Shown piece by piece: positions 8,867 through 19,006 of a DNA stretch of 64,000 nt; positions within the stretch are counted from its first letter, which is position 1; each line of letters opens with the position of its first letter. Where the stretch lies: NCBI RefSeq assembly GCF_016888515.1, contig NZ_JAFEJK010000001.1:682001-746000 (forward strand), in the 5' to 3' direction. The notes below the pieces were generated by a model. The model was given only the letters and a program-made list of their open reading frames with translations, had not been told where the DNA came from and searched no databases. The position numbers and the translations under genes are program-made. Source of the DNA: Shimia biformata (GTDB taxonomy: Bacteria > Pseudomonadota > Alphaproteobacteria > Rhodobacterales > Rhodobacteraceae).

Positions 8867-9856
8867 ATGGAACAGATGATGCGCGCCGTTGAGATCTCGC
8901 AATACGGCGGCCCCGACGTGCTGGCACCAACAAAACGCCCAATCCCCCAGCCGGGACATGGCGAGGTGCTGATCCGTGTTGCCTATGCCGGGGTAAACCG
9001 TCCCGACGCGCTGCAACGCGCCGGGGCCTATATGCCGCCGCCCAATGCAAGCGACCTGCCGGGGCTTGAGGCGTCGGGGACGATCGAGGCTGTGGGCGCT
9101 GGTGTGACGGCATGGGATGTGGGCGACAAGGTCTGTGCGCTTCTGCCGGGTGGCGGCTATGCCGAGTACGCCCTGACCCCTGCCGCTCATTGCCTTCCGG
9201 TTCCCAAGGGTATGGGATTGAAACAGGCCGCCTGCCTGCCGGAAACCTTCTTTACCGTCTGGACCAACGTCTTTGACCGGGGTGCGTTGAAAGCCGGGGA
9301 ACGGTTTCTTGTGCATGGCGGGTCATCCGGGATCGGGACAACCGCCATCCAGTTGGCCAATGTTTTTGGCGCGCGGGTCTTTGTGACCGCCGGATCGGTT
9401 GAGAAATGCGATGCCTGCCTCGACCTTGGTGCCGAACGTGCGATCAATTACCGGGACGAAGATTTCGTTGACGTGCTGCGCGCCGAGGGTGGCGCCAACC
9501 TGATCCTAGACATGGTCGGCGGAGATTATATCCCGCGCAATATCAAGGCATTGGCCGATGATGGACGGTTGGTCCAGATAGCTTTCCTGCAGGGGCCGAA
9601 GGTCGAGTTGAACTTTGCCCAGGTGATGACGCGTCGGCTGACGATCACCGGGTCTACCCTGCGTCCGCAGAGCGATCTGGCCAAGGCGCGGATCGCCGAG
9701 GCGCTGCGCGAACAAGTCTGGCCGCTCTTGGATGTCGGTCGCGTCGCCCCGGTCATGGACAGCACCTTTGCCCTGAACGATGCGGCCAAGGCCCATGCTC
9801 GTATGGAAAGCAGCGGGCATATCGGCAAAATCGTTCTGGAGGTCGCAGGCGGCTGA
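8867..9856 (+). CDS. NAD(P)H quinone oxidoreductase, zinc-independent MDR family (PIG3-like)
   Basis: A 329-residue medium-chain reductase. The N-terminal GroES-like half carries HGEVLIRVAYAGVNRPDALQ and PPNASDLPGLEASGTIEAVG. The nucleotide-binding half starts at LVHGGSSGIGTTAIQLANVF (about residues 146-165), with the AXXGXXG-type motif for NADPH. The catalytic zinc cysteines of classical alcohol dehydrogenases are absent, as expected for quinone oxidoreductases. It begins 10 bases after the COQ9-family gene, so the two probably form one transcript, which fits quinone metabolism. Internal ATGs at codons 4 and 5 are alternative starts. Confidence 0.9.
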   Translation: MEQMMRAVEISQYGGPDVLAPTKRPIPQPGHGEVLIRVAYAGVNRPDALQRAGAYMPPPNASDLPGLEASGTIEAVGAGVTAWDVGDKVCALLPGGGYAEYALTPAAHCLPVPKGMGLKQAACLPETFFTVWTNVFDRGALKAGERFLVHGGSSGIGTTAIQLANVFGARVFVTAGSVEKCDACLDLGAERAINYRDEDFVDVLRAEGGANLILDMVGGDYIPRNIKALADDGRLVQIAFLQGPKVELNFAQVMTRRLTITGSTLRPQSDLAKARIAEALREQVWPLLDVGRVAPVMDSTFALNDAAKAHARMESSGHIGKIVLEVAGG

Positions 9857-9859
9857 TCG

Positions 9860-10894
9860 TCAGAGCGAGGCGTCGGGTTTGAACCCTTCGGGAATCCGAT
9901 CGCAGCCTTCCAGGATCAGGTCGGCCATGACCTCACCCGTTTTTGGAGCCATGCCAAAGCCGATCTTGAACCCGCCGTTGGCGATGAACTGGCCCTCGCG
10001 GAACGGGTGCGGACCCAGCACTGGCGCGCGGCTTTTGGCGCGGGGGCGAACCCCGGCCCAGCGCTCGATCACCTCGGCCCCCTCCAGCGCCGGAACCGCG
10101 CGACGTGCGCGGGCGATCACATCATCAAGCTGTGCGTCGGTCGTGGCCAGGTCGTCAAACTCGCGTTCCGAGGTTGAACCAATAGCAACAGTTCCGTTTT
10201 CGTGCGGGATGATGTGTAGCGCGTCCGCGTAAAGCTGTGGTGCGACTGGCCGGGCCAGCGTCAGCAGCGCGGCTTGTCCCTTGACCCCATTCCCGACCAT
10301 TCGACCCGCCTGTGTCGACAGTTCGACAAGGCCCTGCCAGCCTGTGGCCCAGACGACCTTGCCCGCTTCCGGCCCCTCGGTTGTGATCTCGCCACCAGAG
10401 GCCACAATCGCCGCCGCAAGCGCCGCCGCAGCGGAACGTGGGAACATGCGCGCACTAAGTGTGTCGTGGATCAGATAGCCAGTGGCGCTGACAGGTGCCC
10501 AGCCCCCCGCGACGGCGGCTTCGATCACTTGCCATTTTGCCTTGCCCTGCCACAACTCACGGCTGCTGACCTCGCGTTTGCGGGCAAGATCCAGCGCCCG
10601 CTGGTCAGCGATGGGTTGCAACCGTCCGGTGCGGCCATAACCCGGCGATACACCGCCCGACGCCGCAACATCGGCCCACCAGTCTTCTGCCATGATCAGG
10701 CTTTCGAACTGGAACTGCTTCTTGTCATTCCAGTTTTCCGGCGTATGCGGAGCCAGCGCGCCGACAAGTCCTCCAGACGCGCCCGCGCCAACGCCATAGG
10801 GGTCGATCACCCGCACCTTTGCCCCGCGCCGGGCGCAGGCCCAAGCCACCGAAAGGCCAAAGGCGCCTGCGCCGAAAACCGTGACATCGACCAT
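9860..10894 (-). CDS. FAD-dependent oxidoreductase, probable MnmC oxidase half
   Basis: A 344-residue D-amino-acid-oxidase-fold protein. The N-terminal FAD motif is VTVFGAGAFGLSVAWACARR (residues 4-23). A conserved C-terminal segment RPRAKSRAPVLGP, then FIANGGFKIGFGMAPKTGEV, closes the fold. It is divergent from mnmD, 60 bases away. In E. coli the two activities are fused in MnmC, whose oxidase half removes the carboxymethyl group from cmnm5s2U34 in tRNA. Context suggests this is that oxidase as a separate protein, but ThiO-like glycine oxidases share the same motifs. The start giving MVDVTVFGAG is chosen; an ATG six codons upstream is possible. Confidence 0.72.
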   Translation of the reverse strand: MVDVTVFGAGAFGLSVAWACARRGAKVRVIDPYGVGAGASGGLVGALAPHTPENWNDKKQFQFESLIMAEDWWADVAASGGVSPGYGRTGRLQPIADQRALDLARKREVSSRELWQGKAKWQVIEAAVAGGWAPVSATGYLIHDTLSARMFPRSAAAALAAAIVASGGEITTEGPEAGKVVWATGWQGLVELSTQAGRMVGNGVKGQAALLTLARPVAPQLYADALHIIPHENGTVAIGSTSEREFDDLATTDAQLDDVIARARRAVPALEGAEVIERWAGVRPRAKSRAPVLGPHPFREGQFIANGGFKIGFGMAPKTGEVMADLILEGCDRIPEGFKPDASL

Positions 10895-10954
10895 TGCAAA
10901 TCCTACCCGCATTGCCCAAAGCTGACCGCTGAGACCCTCATAAGGCATCCCGGC

Positions 10955-11629
10955 ATGAGCGACCAGAAGGCAGATCTGGAGTGGCGCGACGACGCCATCC
11001 CGGTGTCGACCCGTTTCGACGACCCCTATTTCAGCCTCGAAAACGGGCTTGCGGAAACACGGCACGTGTTTTTGGGTGGAAACGGTCTGCCTGCACGGTT
11101 TCAGCCGGGCTTCCACATTGCCGAACTGGGATTTGGCACCGGGTTGAACCTGTTGACCGCCTGGGCCGCGTGGGAAGAAAGCGGTCAAAAAGGTCCGCTG
11201 CGTTTCACAAGTTTCGAGGCATACCCGATGGACGCGGATGAGATGGCAAAGGCGTTGTCAGCGTTTCCCGAATTGGCGGGCCGCGCCAGCCGCTTGGTTG
11301 CGGCCTGGGGGCAGGACCCAACCCTTTCCACGCTGGACGGCATCGACGCCCAAGTGATTATCGGCGACGCAAGACAGACCCTGCCCGAACAGCAGTGGCA
11401 GGCCGACGCATGGTTTCTTGACGGGTTTTCCCCCGCGAAAAATCCCGAACTGTGGGATTCTGAACTGATGGCAGAGGTCGGCCGGCACACCAAGCCCGGC
11501 GGTTCAGCGGCGACCTATACGGCGGCGGGATTTGTCCGGCGCGGGCTGGCTGATGCCGGGTTCGACGTCGAGCGTATCAAGGGCTTCGGCCGTAAGCGTC
11601 ACATGACTGTGGCAAGGATGGCGTCATGA
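10955..11629 (+). CDS. mnmD: tRNA (5-methylaminomethyl-2-thiouridine)(34) methyltransferase MnmD
   Basis: A 224-residue SAM-dependent methyltransferase that completes mnm5s2U34 in tRNAs for Lys, Glu and Gln. Motifs: N-terminal LEWRDDAIPVSTRFDDPYFS, the SAM loop ELGFGTGLNLLTAW (about residues 53-66), and the diagnostic DAWFLDGFSPAKNPELW (about 150-166). It matches the N-terminal half of bifunctional MnmC. The start at 10955 is chosen because MSDQKADLEWRDD is the usual N-terminus; the frame is open much further upstream only because it lies opposite the divergent FAD oxidoreductase. It overlaps the next gene by 4 bases (ATGA). Confidence 0.92.
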   Translation: MSDQKADLEWRDDAIPVSTRFDDPYFSLENGLAETRHVFLGGNGLPARFQPGFHIAELGFGTGLNLLTAWAAWEESGQKGPLRFTSFEAYPMDADEMAKALSAFPELAGRASRLVAAWGQDPTLSTLDGIDAQVIIGDARQTLPEQQWQADAWFLDGFSPAKNPELWDSELMAEVGRHTKPGGSAATYTAAGFVRRGLADAGFDVERIKGFGRKRHMTVARMAS

Positions 11630-12492
11630 CACAGGCGAACAACCGCCTTGGCATCGGGTTGATGATCCTGACCACCTTTGTCTTTGCCGCTCAGGACGGG
11701 TTCTCGCGCCATCTCGCGGATACCTACAACGTCTACCTTGTCGTGATGATCCGATACTGGTTCTTCGCCGCCTTTGTGATTGCATTGTCGGCGCGTCGTT
11801 CAGGCGGGTTGCGGCAGGTAATAAAAACCCGCTTTCCGTTGCTGCAGTGGGTGCGTGGCGCGCTCTTGGCAGTCGAGATCATCGTGACCGTGCTTGCCTT
11901 TACCCTGCTGGGGCTGACAGAAACCCATGCCGTCTTTGTCTGTTATCCTCTGATTGTCGCGGCACTGTCCGGCCCGGTTCTGGGGGAAAGCGTCGGATGG
12001 CGCCGATGGAGTGCGATTGGCGTAGGCTTGCTGGGGGTGCTGATTATTCTCAACCCCGGCGCAGCGGTGTTCTCGCCCGCTGCCATCGTGCCCCTTGTCG
12101 GGGCGCTGATGTTCGCGGTTTACGGATTGCTGACCCGATATGTGGCGCGGGGCGATTCCTCCGCGACCAGCTTTTTCTACACCGGGACTGTTGGGGCGCT
12201 GGTCATGACCGCAATCGGTATCTGGTTCTGGGAACCGATGACGGGGGAAGACTGGGTCTGGATGGGCATGCTTTGCGTTTCCGGCGTCTTCGGGCATTGG
12301 CTTCTGATCAAGACCTATGAATTTGCCGAGGCCAGCATCGTGCAGCCGTTCGCCTATCTTCAGCTTCCTTTTGCGGCGATGTTCGGCATGATCTTTTTTG
12401 CCGAAACGCTGCGCAGCAATGTCGCCATAGGAGCGGCGATTGTGATTCTGGCGGGGTTGTTCACGCTCTGGCGGGAGCGGGTTTCGACCTAG
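11626..12492 (+). CDS. DMT family (EamA) transporter
   Basis: A 288-residue inner-membrane protein with about ten hydrophobic helices arranged as two EamA repeats (roughly residues 8-140 and 150-285). Recognisable pieces are FVFAAQDGFSRHLADTYNVY in repeat 1 and GHWLLIKTYEFAEASIVQPF in repeat 2, the latter a typical drug/metabolite transporter segment. The substrate is unknown. Its start overlaps mnmD by 4 bases, so it is co-transcribed with it, though no functional link is evident. Its last 4 bases overlap the end of the convergent lytic transglycosylase. Confidence 0.9.
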   Translation: MTQANNRLGIGLMILTTFVFAAQDGFSRHLADTYNVYLVVMIRYWFFAAFVIALSARRSGGLRQVIKTRFPLLQWVRGALLAVEIIVTVLAFTLLGLTETHAVFVCYPLIVAALSGPVLGESVGWRRWSAIGVGLLGVLIILNPGAAVFSPAAIVPLVGALMFAVYGLLTRYVARGDSSATSFFYTGTVGALVMTAIGIWFWEPMTGEDWVWMGMLCVSGVFGHWLLIKTYEFAEASIVQPFAYLQLPFAAMFGMIFFAETLRSNVAIGAAIVILAGLFTLWRERVST

Positions 12493-14441
12493 CGCCGCAC
12501 CTTGATCGTATTGCCCACCAATTCCTTGCTGAAGGGGACAGGATGCGGGTTCAGACCCAGCCGCGCACGGTAAACAGGCAGGCTTTCGGCAACGCGCATG
12601 ACATAATTCCGGGTTTCGTTGAACGGGATGTGCTCGATCCAGTCGATGATATCCATCCCGCCACGCCGCCGGGGGTCTCCCATTTCCTTCATCCAGCGCT
12701 CTGGACGGCCCGGTCCCGCGTTGTAGCCTGCCGAAACCATGATGACGTTGCCGTCGAACTGTTCCGCCAGCCCGGCAAGATATTCGCTGCCCAATGTGGC
12801 ATTATAGACAGGATCGGCGGTCAGTCGGTATTTGCTGTATTCCTGACCCAAGCGGCCCGCCACCAGTTTCGCAGTGCCCGGCATCAACTGCATCAATCCC
12901 ATCGCACCGGCATGGCTGACGACCACTGGGTCGAATTCCGACTCACGCCGGGCAATTGCCAGCGCCATCTCGGTCGCAACGGGCAAGCGTTGACGCACCA
13001 GAGGGTGCAGCGGGTAATAGGGACCGGGAAGAGTGATCCCGCGCCGCACCATGTCCTTGCCAAGCATCACCGCCACATGCGGTGCGCCCAGATCCTGCGC
13101 CATCTGGCCCATCTGCCCAAGGCCCGTGCGGTCCTGAGTTTCCGAAAGATGAACCCAGAACTGTTCGGCGCGTGTCAACTCTCCGGCTTCAAGGAACAAC
13201 AGGGCGGCTTGGTGGACGCGAGACTTCGTGAACGCAGCCTGACGCCAATCTGGGAAGGTCTCGTTCCCGCTCAACTCGGGGTCCGGCGACAGGCCCGCCT
13301 TTTCCGCTGCAAGAAGCCCGTAGAAACTGGTTTGATGCGCCCCGCCGCGACGATAGGCTGCCTGAGCATTTGCGCTTTCACCCATCGCATCATAGGCGCG
13401 GCCAATCCAATACCCGGCCCTCCCCAGAGAAATCGGCGTCTCTACTGATGCCTCGAACCGTTTGAAATGGCCTAAGGCCACACCCGGACTGTTCAGAAAA
13501 CGCAGCGCGATGTATCCCGCCAACCACTCAAGATCGGAATAGCCATAGCCCATGGACGGGGTCATGGCGTGGTTCGAAGCGACGGCATAGGCGGTCTTGT
13601 ACTGGCCTTCGCGCATCTTTGACCGTGTCAGCGCACGTTGCCATCCGCCCCAACTGGCGGGGTCACCCAATGTTCCGGCCTTTGCCCGTTCCAGCAGCAG
13701 TTCAATGGCGCTGTCGTCGCGCCCTTTGCGCGCGCGCCACTGGAATCGCTCATAGGCTAGGCCGGGGTCGTTTTTGAGGCTGGCCGGAACCGCCTCGATC
13801 AATCCGTCCACTCCCTTGTCCATGTCGCGCAGTGCCAGCCGTGCGGTGGCCAGCTTTTGCCAATCCTCGCTGACCAGCGGCATCATCCGGCCAACGTTAT
13901 TTTTCCAGCCTTTCCACAGAAGGAAATCCATCCGTGCCTGATGGTGCGATTTCAACAGTGCGCCGTGGCGTGACAGGAACAGGTCATGCCATTCCGGGCC
14001 GATGTCCATAGTCCGCCAAGCCTGCACGATTTCAGCTTCGGCATCGCCGGTCTTGCCATTGCGCGCCAGGATCCGCGCCTTGATCAGTGCCCCTTCCGGG
14101 GTCTGTGCCGGGGCCGCGCCGAAAAACGCCTCGACCTGCTTGTAGCTGGCATTGCCGAACACGCCTTCCGACTGCTCGCGCAGATAGGACAGGCCCGGCC
14201 AATCCGGGTTGCGGTTGAGGAAATCCAGAACCTCGGACGGGGTGCCTTTGCCGTCGCGCAGCCGGAACCATTCGACAATGTCCAGAGCCACCCGGCCAGA
14301 CTGCCGCAATTCGGTTTTGGCCGCCGCGTAGTCGTCGGCGCGGATGGCCGCCATTGCGCGACTCATCGGTGTGGATTGTTGCGCCAGAGCGGCGCCAAAC
14401 CACAGAACACTCAGAAAAACAGCCAGTACGGGGCGCAACAT
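12489..14441 (-). CDS. Soluble lytic murein transglycosylase
   Basis: A 650-residue periplasmic enzyme that cleaves peptidoglycan glycan strands with formation of 1,6-anhydromuramic acid. A signal peptide is evident (LRPVLAVFLSVLWFGAALA, residues 2-20). A long alpha-helical superhelix follows, and a C-terminal SLT catalytic domain occupies about residues 490-610, with the catalytic glutamate in ALAIARRESEFDP, then HAGAMGLMQLMPGTAK and SAGYNAGPGRPERW. The start at 14441 gives a clean signal peptide; a longer reading adds 22 residues before it. It is divergent from dapA, and together they touch peptidoglycan turnover and precursor supply. Confidence 0.93.
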   Translation of the reverse strand: MLRPVLAVFLSVLWFGAALAQQSTPMSRAMAAIRADDYAAAKTELRQSGRVALDIVEWFRLRDGKGTPSEVLDFLNRNPDWPGLSYLREQSEGVFGNASYKQVEAFFGAAPAQTPEGALIKARILARNGKTGDAEAEIVQAWRTMDIGPEWHDLFLSRHGALLKSHHQARMDFLLWKGWKNNVGRMMPLVSEDWQKLATARLALRDMDKGVDGLIEAVPASLKNDPGLAYERFQWRARKGRDDSAIELLLERAKAGTLGDPASWGGWQRALTRSKMREGQYKTAYAVASNHAMTPSMGYGYSDLEWLAGYIALRFLNSPGVALGHFKRFEASVETPISLGRAGYWIGRAYDAMGESANAQAAYRRGGAHQTSFYGLLAAEKAGLSPDPELSGNETFPDWRQAAFTKSRVHQAALLFLEAGELTRAEQFWVHLSETQDRTGLGQMGQMAQDLGAPHVAVMLGKDMVRRGITLPGPYYPLHPLVRQRLPVATEMALAIARRESEFDPVVVSHAGAMGLMQLMPGTAKLVAGRLGQEYSKYRLTADPVYNATLGSEYLAGLAEQFDGNVIMVSAGYNAGPGRPERWMKEMGDPRRRGGMDIIDWIEHIPFNETRNYVMRVAESLPVYRARLGLNPHPVPFSKELVGNTIKVRR

Positions 14442-14572
14442 CTCTTGCAATTTCCAATGCGACAAACGATAGAACCTCACACTAAATGCGCCCGTGTCTG
14501 CCCTCAACTCACATTTGCGAAGGGTGGCGCGGAACCGCCGGACCCGAAACAGACCAATTAAGGAGCGTGACC

Positions 14573-15445
14573 ATGTTCAAAGGATCCCTTCCCGCACTCA
14601 TCACGCCGTTCAAGAACGGCGCAGTTGATGTGGACACGCTCAAGAAGCTGGTGGAATGGCATATCGGCGAGGGCAGCAGCGGCCTTGTTCCCGTTGGAAC
14701 AACAGGTGAAAGTCCGACGCTGAGCCACGAGGAACACGAGATGGTCGTGGACGTAGTGGTGCGCACCGCTGCCGGCCGGATTCCGGTGATTGCCGGGGCC
14801 GGGTCGAACAACACGGTCGAGGGCATCCGCTTCATGCAGCACGCCCACAAGGTCGGAGCCGATGCCGCTCTGGTCGTGACGCCCTATTACAACAAGCCGA
14901 CCCAGCGGGGGTTGATCGCTCATTTCACGGCGTTGCATGATTGCTGCGACCTGCCGATCATCATCTACAACATCCCCGGCCGCTCGGTCATCGACATGAC
15001 CCCGGCCACGATGGGCGAACTGGCGAAACTGCCGCGTGTGATCGGCGTCAAGGATGCAACGGGCGATCTGGCGCGTGTCAGTCAGCAGCGCATCACCTGC
15101 GGCACCGATTTCGTCCAGCTTTCGGGCGAGGACGCCACCGCGCTGGGCTTCAACGCGCACGGCGGCGTCGGCTGCATTTCGGTGACCGCGAACGTCGCGC
15201 CGAAACTCTGTGCCGAGTTCCAGGCCGCGACGCTTGCGGGCGATTATGCCAAGGCGCTGGCATATCAGGACAAGCTGATGCCGCTGCACGAGGCGATCTT
15301 CCTTGAGCCGGGATTGGTCGGCGCGAAATACGGCATGGCGAAACTGGGCCTTTGCTCGGACGAGGTGCGCCTGCCGCTAACCGGCCTTTCGGACGCGACC
15401 AAGACTGCGATCGATGCGGCCATGGCACACGCCGGCCTGATCTAA
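14573..15445 (+). CDS. dapA: 4-hydroxy-tetrahydrodipicolinate synthase
   Basis: A 290-residue TIM-barrel enzyme condensing pyruvate with aspartate semialdehyde, the first committed step to diaminopimelate and lysine. Visible motifs: [35 protein letters not shown] (about residues 43-57), the catalytic tyrosine in IIYNIPGRS, and the Schiff-base lysine in [11 protein letters not shown] (about residue 161). GGAGCG lies 8 bases before the ATG at 14573, and the N-terminus [13 protein letters not shown] is standard. It is transcribed alone, divergent from the lytic transglycosylase. Confidence 0.97.
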   Translation: MFKGSLPALITPFKNGAVDVDTLKKLVEWHIGEGSSGLVPVGTTGESPTLSHEEHEMVVDVVVRTAAGRIPVIAGAGSNNTVEGIRFMQHAHKVGADAALVVTPYYNKPTQRGLIAHFTALHDCCDLPIIIYNIPGRSVIDMTPATMGELAKLPRVIGVKDATGDLARVSQQRITCGTDFVQLSGEDATALGFNAHGGVGCISVTANVAPKLCAEFQAATLAGDYAKALAYQDKLMPLHEAIFLEPGLVGAKYGMAKLGLCSDEVRLPLTGLSDATKTAIDAAMAHAGLI

Positions 15446-15539
15446 GAACCTTTTGGGCAAAACACTCCCGCCGGGTTCGCGTGCGCATGGCGACACACGA
15501 ACCCGTTGGGCGTGGCCCTCGCTGCGCTCGGGTTTTCGG

Positions 15540-15599
15540 GTATTTGGGACCAGTAAAAAGCCCCGACATGCCCGCGCCTTCTTTCTTGCGCAAATATTC
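15540..15599. repeat. Dispersed intergenic element, inverted pair (copy A)
   Basis: Two head-to-head versions of a short element. GTATTTGGGACCAGTAAAAAG lies at 15540-15560, and the reverse complement of GAATATTTGCGCAAGAAAGAAGG at 15577-15599. Related single copies occur at 23426 and 63354. The pair lies in the 187-base gap between dapA (+) and ubiB (-), a convergent position where it could act as a transcript-end structure. Confidence 0.6.
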
Positions 15600-15632
15600 A
15601 GGGCGTCCTGCTGTGAAGTGAAAAGCGGCGGA

Positions 15633-17165
15633 TCAGATCAGCAAGTTCAAAGCGAGAACCGCGCCGGCACCGGCGGTCAAGCCGCCAAGTCCCGAGAGCA
15701 AGATCCATGGCCAGGTGCGGCGGGTTTCCGGTTCAGCCGGTGTCGCCTGCCGGATCAGCGCCGCCTCGACCAGACCGGGCAGGCGCGGACCGAACCGGGC
15801 CAGGACGCGCGCGGTCTTGAACATGTCACGAGCCAATGCACGCGGGCCGATCGAGGTCTTGATGTAATCCTCGACCACGGGCTTGGCGACTTCCCAGATG
15901 TTGACCGTCGGATCGAGCGACCGCGCAACCCCCTCGACCACCACCATGGTGCGCTGCAGAAGGATCAGCTCGGTGCGGGTTTCCATGCCGAAGCGTTCGG
16001 TGACCTCGAAGAGGTAGTTGAGCAGCCGCCCCATCGAGATCTTGTCGGCGTCCATGCCGAAGATCGGCTCGCCCACTGCACGCAGAGCGCGGGCAAATTC
16101 GTCCACGTCTCGGTCGGCGGGGACATATCCGGCCTCGAAATGTACTTCGGCGACCCGGACATAGTCGCGCTGGATGAAGCCGAACAGGATCTCGGCATAG
16201 ACCCGACGGGTGTATTCGTCGATATGACCCATGATGCCGAAGTCATAGGCGATGATGTCGCCGTTCGCCGCGACCTTCAGGTTGCCCTGATGCATGTCGG
16301 CATGGAAATAGCCGTCGCGCAGCGCATGGCTGAGGAACAGTTGCAGCACGCGGCCACCCAGCGCGTGGCGGTCGTGCCCCGCCGCATCCAGCGCGGTATT
16401 GTCGCCGATGTTGACACCTTCCGCCCAGCCGAGAGTCATCACGCGCCGGCTGGAGAATTCCCATTTCACCTCGGGTACGCGAAAACCGTCGTCGCCGGCA
16501 GTATTGGCCGCAAACTCGCTGGCTGATGCGCTTTCAAGCCGCAGGTCAAGCTCTCCGGTGACAACGCCGTCAAAGTGTTCGATCACGTCGCGCGGGCGCA
16601 GGCGGCGCGAGGCGGGGGACAGGAATTCGATCACATCCGCCGCGAAATAGAAGGCGTCGACATCCTTGCGGAAGGCGCGTTCGATGCCGGGGCGAAGGAC
16701 CTTGACGGCGACTTCCTCGCCAGTTTCGGCGAGACGCGCGCGATGGACCTGCGCGATCGACGCGGCAGCGACAGGTTCGGAGAACTCGGAAAACACGGTG
16801 TCGACAGCGACACACAGCTCGGACTCGACACTTTTCTTGGCTGTGGAAATGTCAAAGGGTGGCAACTTGTCCTGCAGGACACGTAATTGCGTGGCAAGGT
16901 CTTCGCCAGCAATGTCGGGACGGGTCGACAGGACCTGACCGAACTTGATGTAGGCCGGTCCCAATGCGGTCAGCGCGCGGGTTACGGGCGGCATGGATGG
17001 GTCGCCCTTTATCCCCAGCCAGCGGAACGGCCAGACCACGGTACGGGCAACGATGCGCAGCGGTTTCGGTGCGTCCATCGTGTCCATGATGACCTTCATC
17101 GCGCCGGTGCGTTCCAGGGTCGCGCCAGTGCGGATCAGCCGCCAGATGTTGTGCGGCCCTCTCAC
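15633..17165 (-). CDS. ubiB: ABC1-family atypical kinase UbiB
   Basis: A 510-residue protein of the UbiB/COQ8 family, an atypical kinase/ATPase needed for ubiquinone synthesis and long known as 2-polyprenylphenol 6-hydroxylase. The KxGQ motif is [14 protein letters not shown], the alanine-rich nucleotide loop is [15 protein letters not shown], and the metal-binding DFG-like site is [12 protein letters not shown] hydrophobic C-terminal segment ([20 protein letters not shown], about residues 486-505) anchors it in the membrane. A GTG start at 17165 overlaps the ubiE stop (GTGA) and gives [14 protein letters not shown], the usual N-terminus. A TTG three codons upstream is less likely. It is co-transcribed with ubiE. 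Confidence 0.94.
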   Translation of the reverse strand: MRGPHNIWRLIRTGATLERTGAMKVIMDTMDAPKPLRIVARTVVWPFRWLGIKGDPSMPPVTRALTALGPAYIKFGQVLSTRPDIAGEDLATQLRVLQDKLPPFDISTAKKSVESELCVAVDTVFSEFSEPVAAASIAQVHRARLAETGEEVAVKVLRPGIERAFRKDVDAFYFAADVIEFLSPASRRLRPRDVIEHFDGVVTGELDLRLESASASEFAANTAGDDGFRVPEVKWEFSSRRVMTLGWAEGVNIGDNTALDAAGHDRHALGGRVLQLFLSHALRDGYFHADMHQGNLKVAANGDIIAYDFGIMGHIDEYTRRVYAEILFGFIQRDYVRVAEVHFEAGYVPADRDVDEFARALRAVGEPIFGMDADKISMGRLLNYLFEVTERFGMETRTELILLQRTMVVVEGVARSLDPTVNIWEVAKPVVEDYIKTSIGPRALARDMFKTARVLARFGPRLPGLVEAALIRQATPAEPETRRTWPWILLSGLGGLTAGAGAVLALNLLI

Positions 17166-17914
17166 AGTTTCCAACCCGAATGCAGCGCGGCGATGCCCAG
17201 TGACAGGTTGCGGTGCTTGGCGTTGCCGAACCCGGCGTCGCGTATCATCGCAAGAAAGGTGTCTTGGTCGGGAAACTTGCGGATCGATTCGACCAGGTAC
17301 TGATAGCTGTCCCGGTCATTGGCAATGACCTGCCCCATGCGCGGAATGATGTTGAAGGAATAGAGGTCATAGACCTTCTGCATCATGTCGTTCGGAATTT
17401 GACTGAATTCCAGAACCATTAACCGGCCACCGGGTTTCAGCACGCGATAGGCTTCGGCCAGCGCATCCTGCGGGCGCGTGACGTTCCGAATGCCGAAGCT
17501 GATCGTGTAGACGTCAAACGTGTTGTCCTTGAAGGGCAGGGCCATGGCGTCACCCGTCACCCAGTCGAGGCTGGTCGCCATCTGTTCGGCCTCGGCGCGC
17601 TTTCGACCCTCGACCAGCATCGGCTCAGTCAGGTCGAGAACGGTCGCGTGACCCGAGCCGGCGCGCTTGAGAAAGCGAAACGAAATGTCGCCCGTGCCAC
17701 CCGCAACGTCCAGCAGCCGCTGACCCGGTCGCGGAGCAAGCCAGTCCATCATCGCGTCTTTCCAGACCCGGTGAATTCCCATCGACATCACGTCGTTCAT
17801 CACGTCGTATTTCGACGCAACCGAGTTGAACACGCCGCGCACGCGGCCCGCCTTTTCCGATTCCGGGACGGTCTGAAACCCGAAATGGGTGGTCTTGCTG
17901 CTTTGGTCGCTCAT
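17162..17914 (-). CDS. ubiE: Ubiquinone/menaquinone C-methyltransferase UbiE
   Basis: A 250-residue SAM-dependent methyltransferase that methylates the quinone ring precursor during ubiquinone synthesis. Signatures: [20 protein letters not shown], the SAM loop [15 protein letters not shown] (about residues 69-83), and [15 protein letters not shown] with [13 protein letters not shown] further on. The ATG at 17914 gives [17 protein letters not shown], the usual alphaproteobacterial N-terminus, with GCGAGGG upstream. A longer reading to 18040 overlaps the mutM promoter and is rejected. It is the first gene of the ubiE-ubiB operon and divergent from mutM. Confidence 0.96.
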   Translation of the reverse strand: MSDQSSKTTHFGFQTVPESEKAGRVRGVFNSVASKYDVMNDVMSMGIHRVWKDAMMDWLAPRPGQRLLDVAGGTGDISFRFLKRAGSGHATVLDLTEPMLVEGRKRAEAEQMATSLDWVTGDAMALPFKDNTFDVYTISFGIRNVTRPQDALAEAYRVLKPGGRLMVLEFSQIPNDMMQKVYDLYSFNIIPRMGQVIANDRDSYQYLVESIRKFPDQDTFLAMIRDAGFGNAKHRNLSLGIAALHSGWKL

Positions 17915-18091
17915 GGCCCTCGCCGCCTTTTGGTCGCGCCTTACATATAGGGCGGGTGCGGGGCAGACAATGCGCGGATTTGGCTCGGTGAATTCGCGGC
18001 GCGTCCCGTTTTGATCGACCGAGTGTTGTCTTTCCAGCAATTGGTCGACGCGCTAAAACCAGTGACGGATACCAAGAGACGAGAAACACGC

Positions 18092-18943
18092 ATGCCTGAG
18101 CTTCCCGAAGTCGAAACCGTCAGGCGTGGGCTTGAACCTGCGATGACGGGTGCGGTGATCGCAAAGGCCACCGTGAACCGCCCCGACTTGCGCTGGCCCT
18201 TCCCGCCGCGCATGGCCGAGCGCCTGACTGGGGCGCGGGTTGACCGGCTGCGGAGGCGGTCGAAATACATCCTTGCCGATCTGGATCGAGGCGAAACGCT
18301 GTTGATTCATCTGGGCATGTCGGGGCGGATGACGGTCTCGGGCGACCCGCTGGGACAATTTGTCCACGATCACCCGATGCCAGAGAAACATGACCACGTT
18401 GTCTTTGATATGGAAAACGGCGCGCGGATTACCTTCAACGATCCTCGGCGCTTCGGCGCGATGGATCTTCTGCCGACTGCCACCGCCGACGCTCACCCGC
18501 TTTTGGCATCGCTGGGACCAGAGCCTTTGGGCAATGCGTTCAGCGAAGACCACCTTGTCGCGGCGCTGAAAGGCAGGAACACACCGATCAAGTCGGCGCT
18601 TCTGGACCAGAAGATCGTTGCGGGATTGGGCAATATCTATGTGTGCGAGGCGCTGTTTCGGGCGGGGATTGCGCCCACCCGCAAGGCCGGGCGCATCAGC
18701 GCGGCGCGGGTCGCATCGCTTGTGCCGATCATCCGGCAGGTGCTTTCTGAAGCCATTGACGCGGGCGGCTCATCGCTCAGGGATTTTCGACAGGCGGATG
18801 GCGAACTGGGCTATTTTCAGCATTCCTTCGATGTCTACGGACGCGAAGGAGAACCGTGCAGGCGTGACGGCTGTGGTGGCACCATTGGCCGAATCGTTCA
18901 GTCGGGTCGGTCGTCTTTCTATTGTCCGCAATGCCAAAGATAA
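18092..18943 (+). CDS. mutM: Formamidopyrimidine-DNA glycosylase
   Basis: A 283-residue DNA glycosylase/AP lyase that excises 8-oxoguanine and formamidopyrimidines. The essential N-terminal [15 protein letters not shown] is present: the proline exposed after methionine removal is the nucleophile and the next Glu is catalytic. The helix-two-turn-helix [20 protein letters not shown] lies about residues 166-185, and the C-terminal zinc finger has [13 protein letters not shown] and FYCPQCQR (four cysteines). The PELPEVE requirement fixes the ATG at 18092; an in-frame reading from 18011 would block the N-terminal proline. Confidence 0.97.
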   Translation: MPELPEVETVRRGLEPAMTGAVIAKATVNRPDLRWPFPPRMAERLTGARVDRLRRRSKYILADLDRGETLLIHLGMSGRMTVSGDPLGQFVHDHPMPEKHDHVVFDMENGARITFNDPRRFGAMDLLPTATADAHPLLASLGPEPLGNAFSEDHLVAALKGRNTPIKSALLDQKIVAGLGNIYVCEALFRAGIAPTRKAGRISAARVASLVPIIRQVLSEAIDAGGSSLRDFRQADGELGYFQHSFDVYGREGEPCRRDGCGGTIGRIVQSGRSSFYCPQCQR

Positions 18944-19006
18944 CTTGATCCGTGCTGGCCAAGTGGTAAGGAATCACTCCTGACCGGAACAACGGAAAAG
19001 AGATCG

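Noticed and set aside
10274-10954. Long N-terminal extension of mnmD
   Set aside because: The added residues are antisense to the FAD oxidoreductase and do not resemble MnmD, which begins naturally at 10955.
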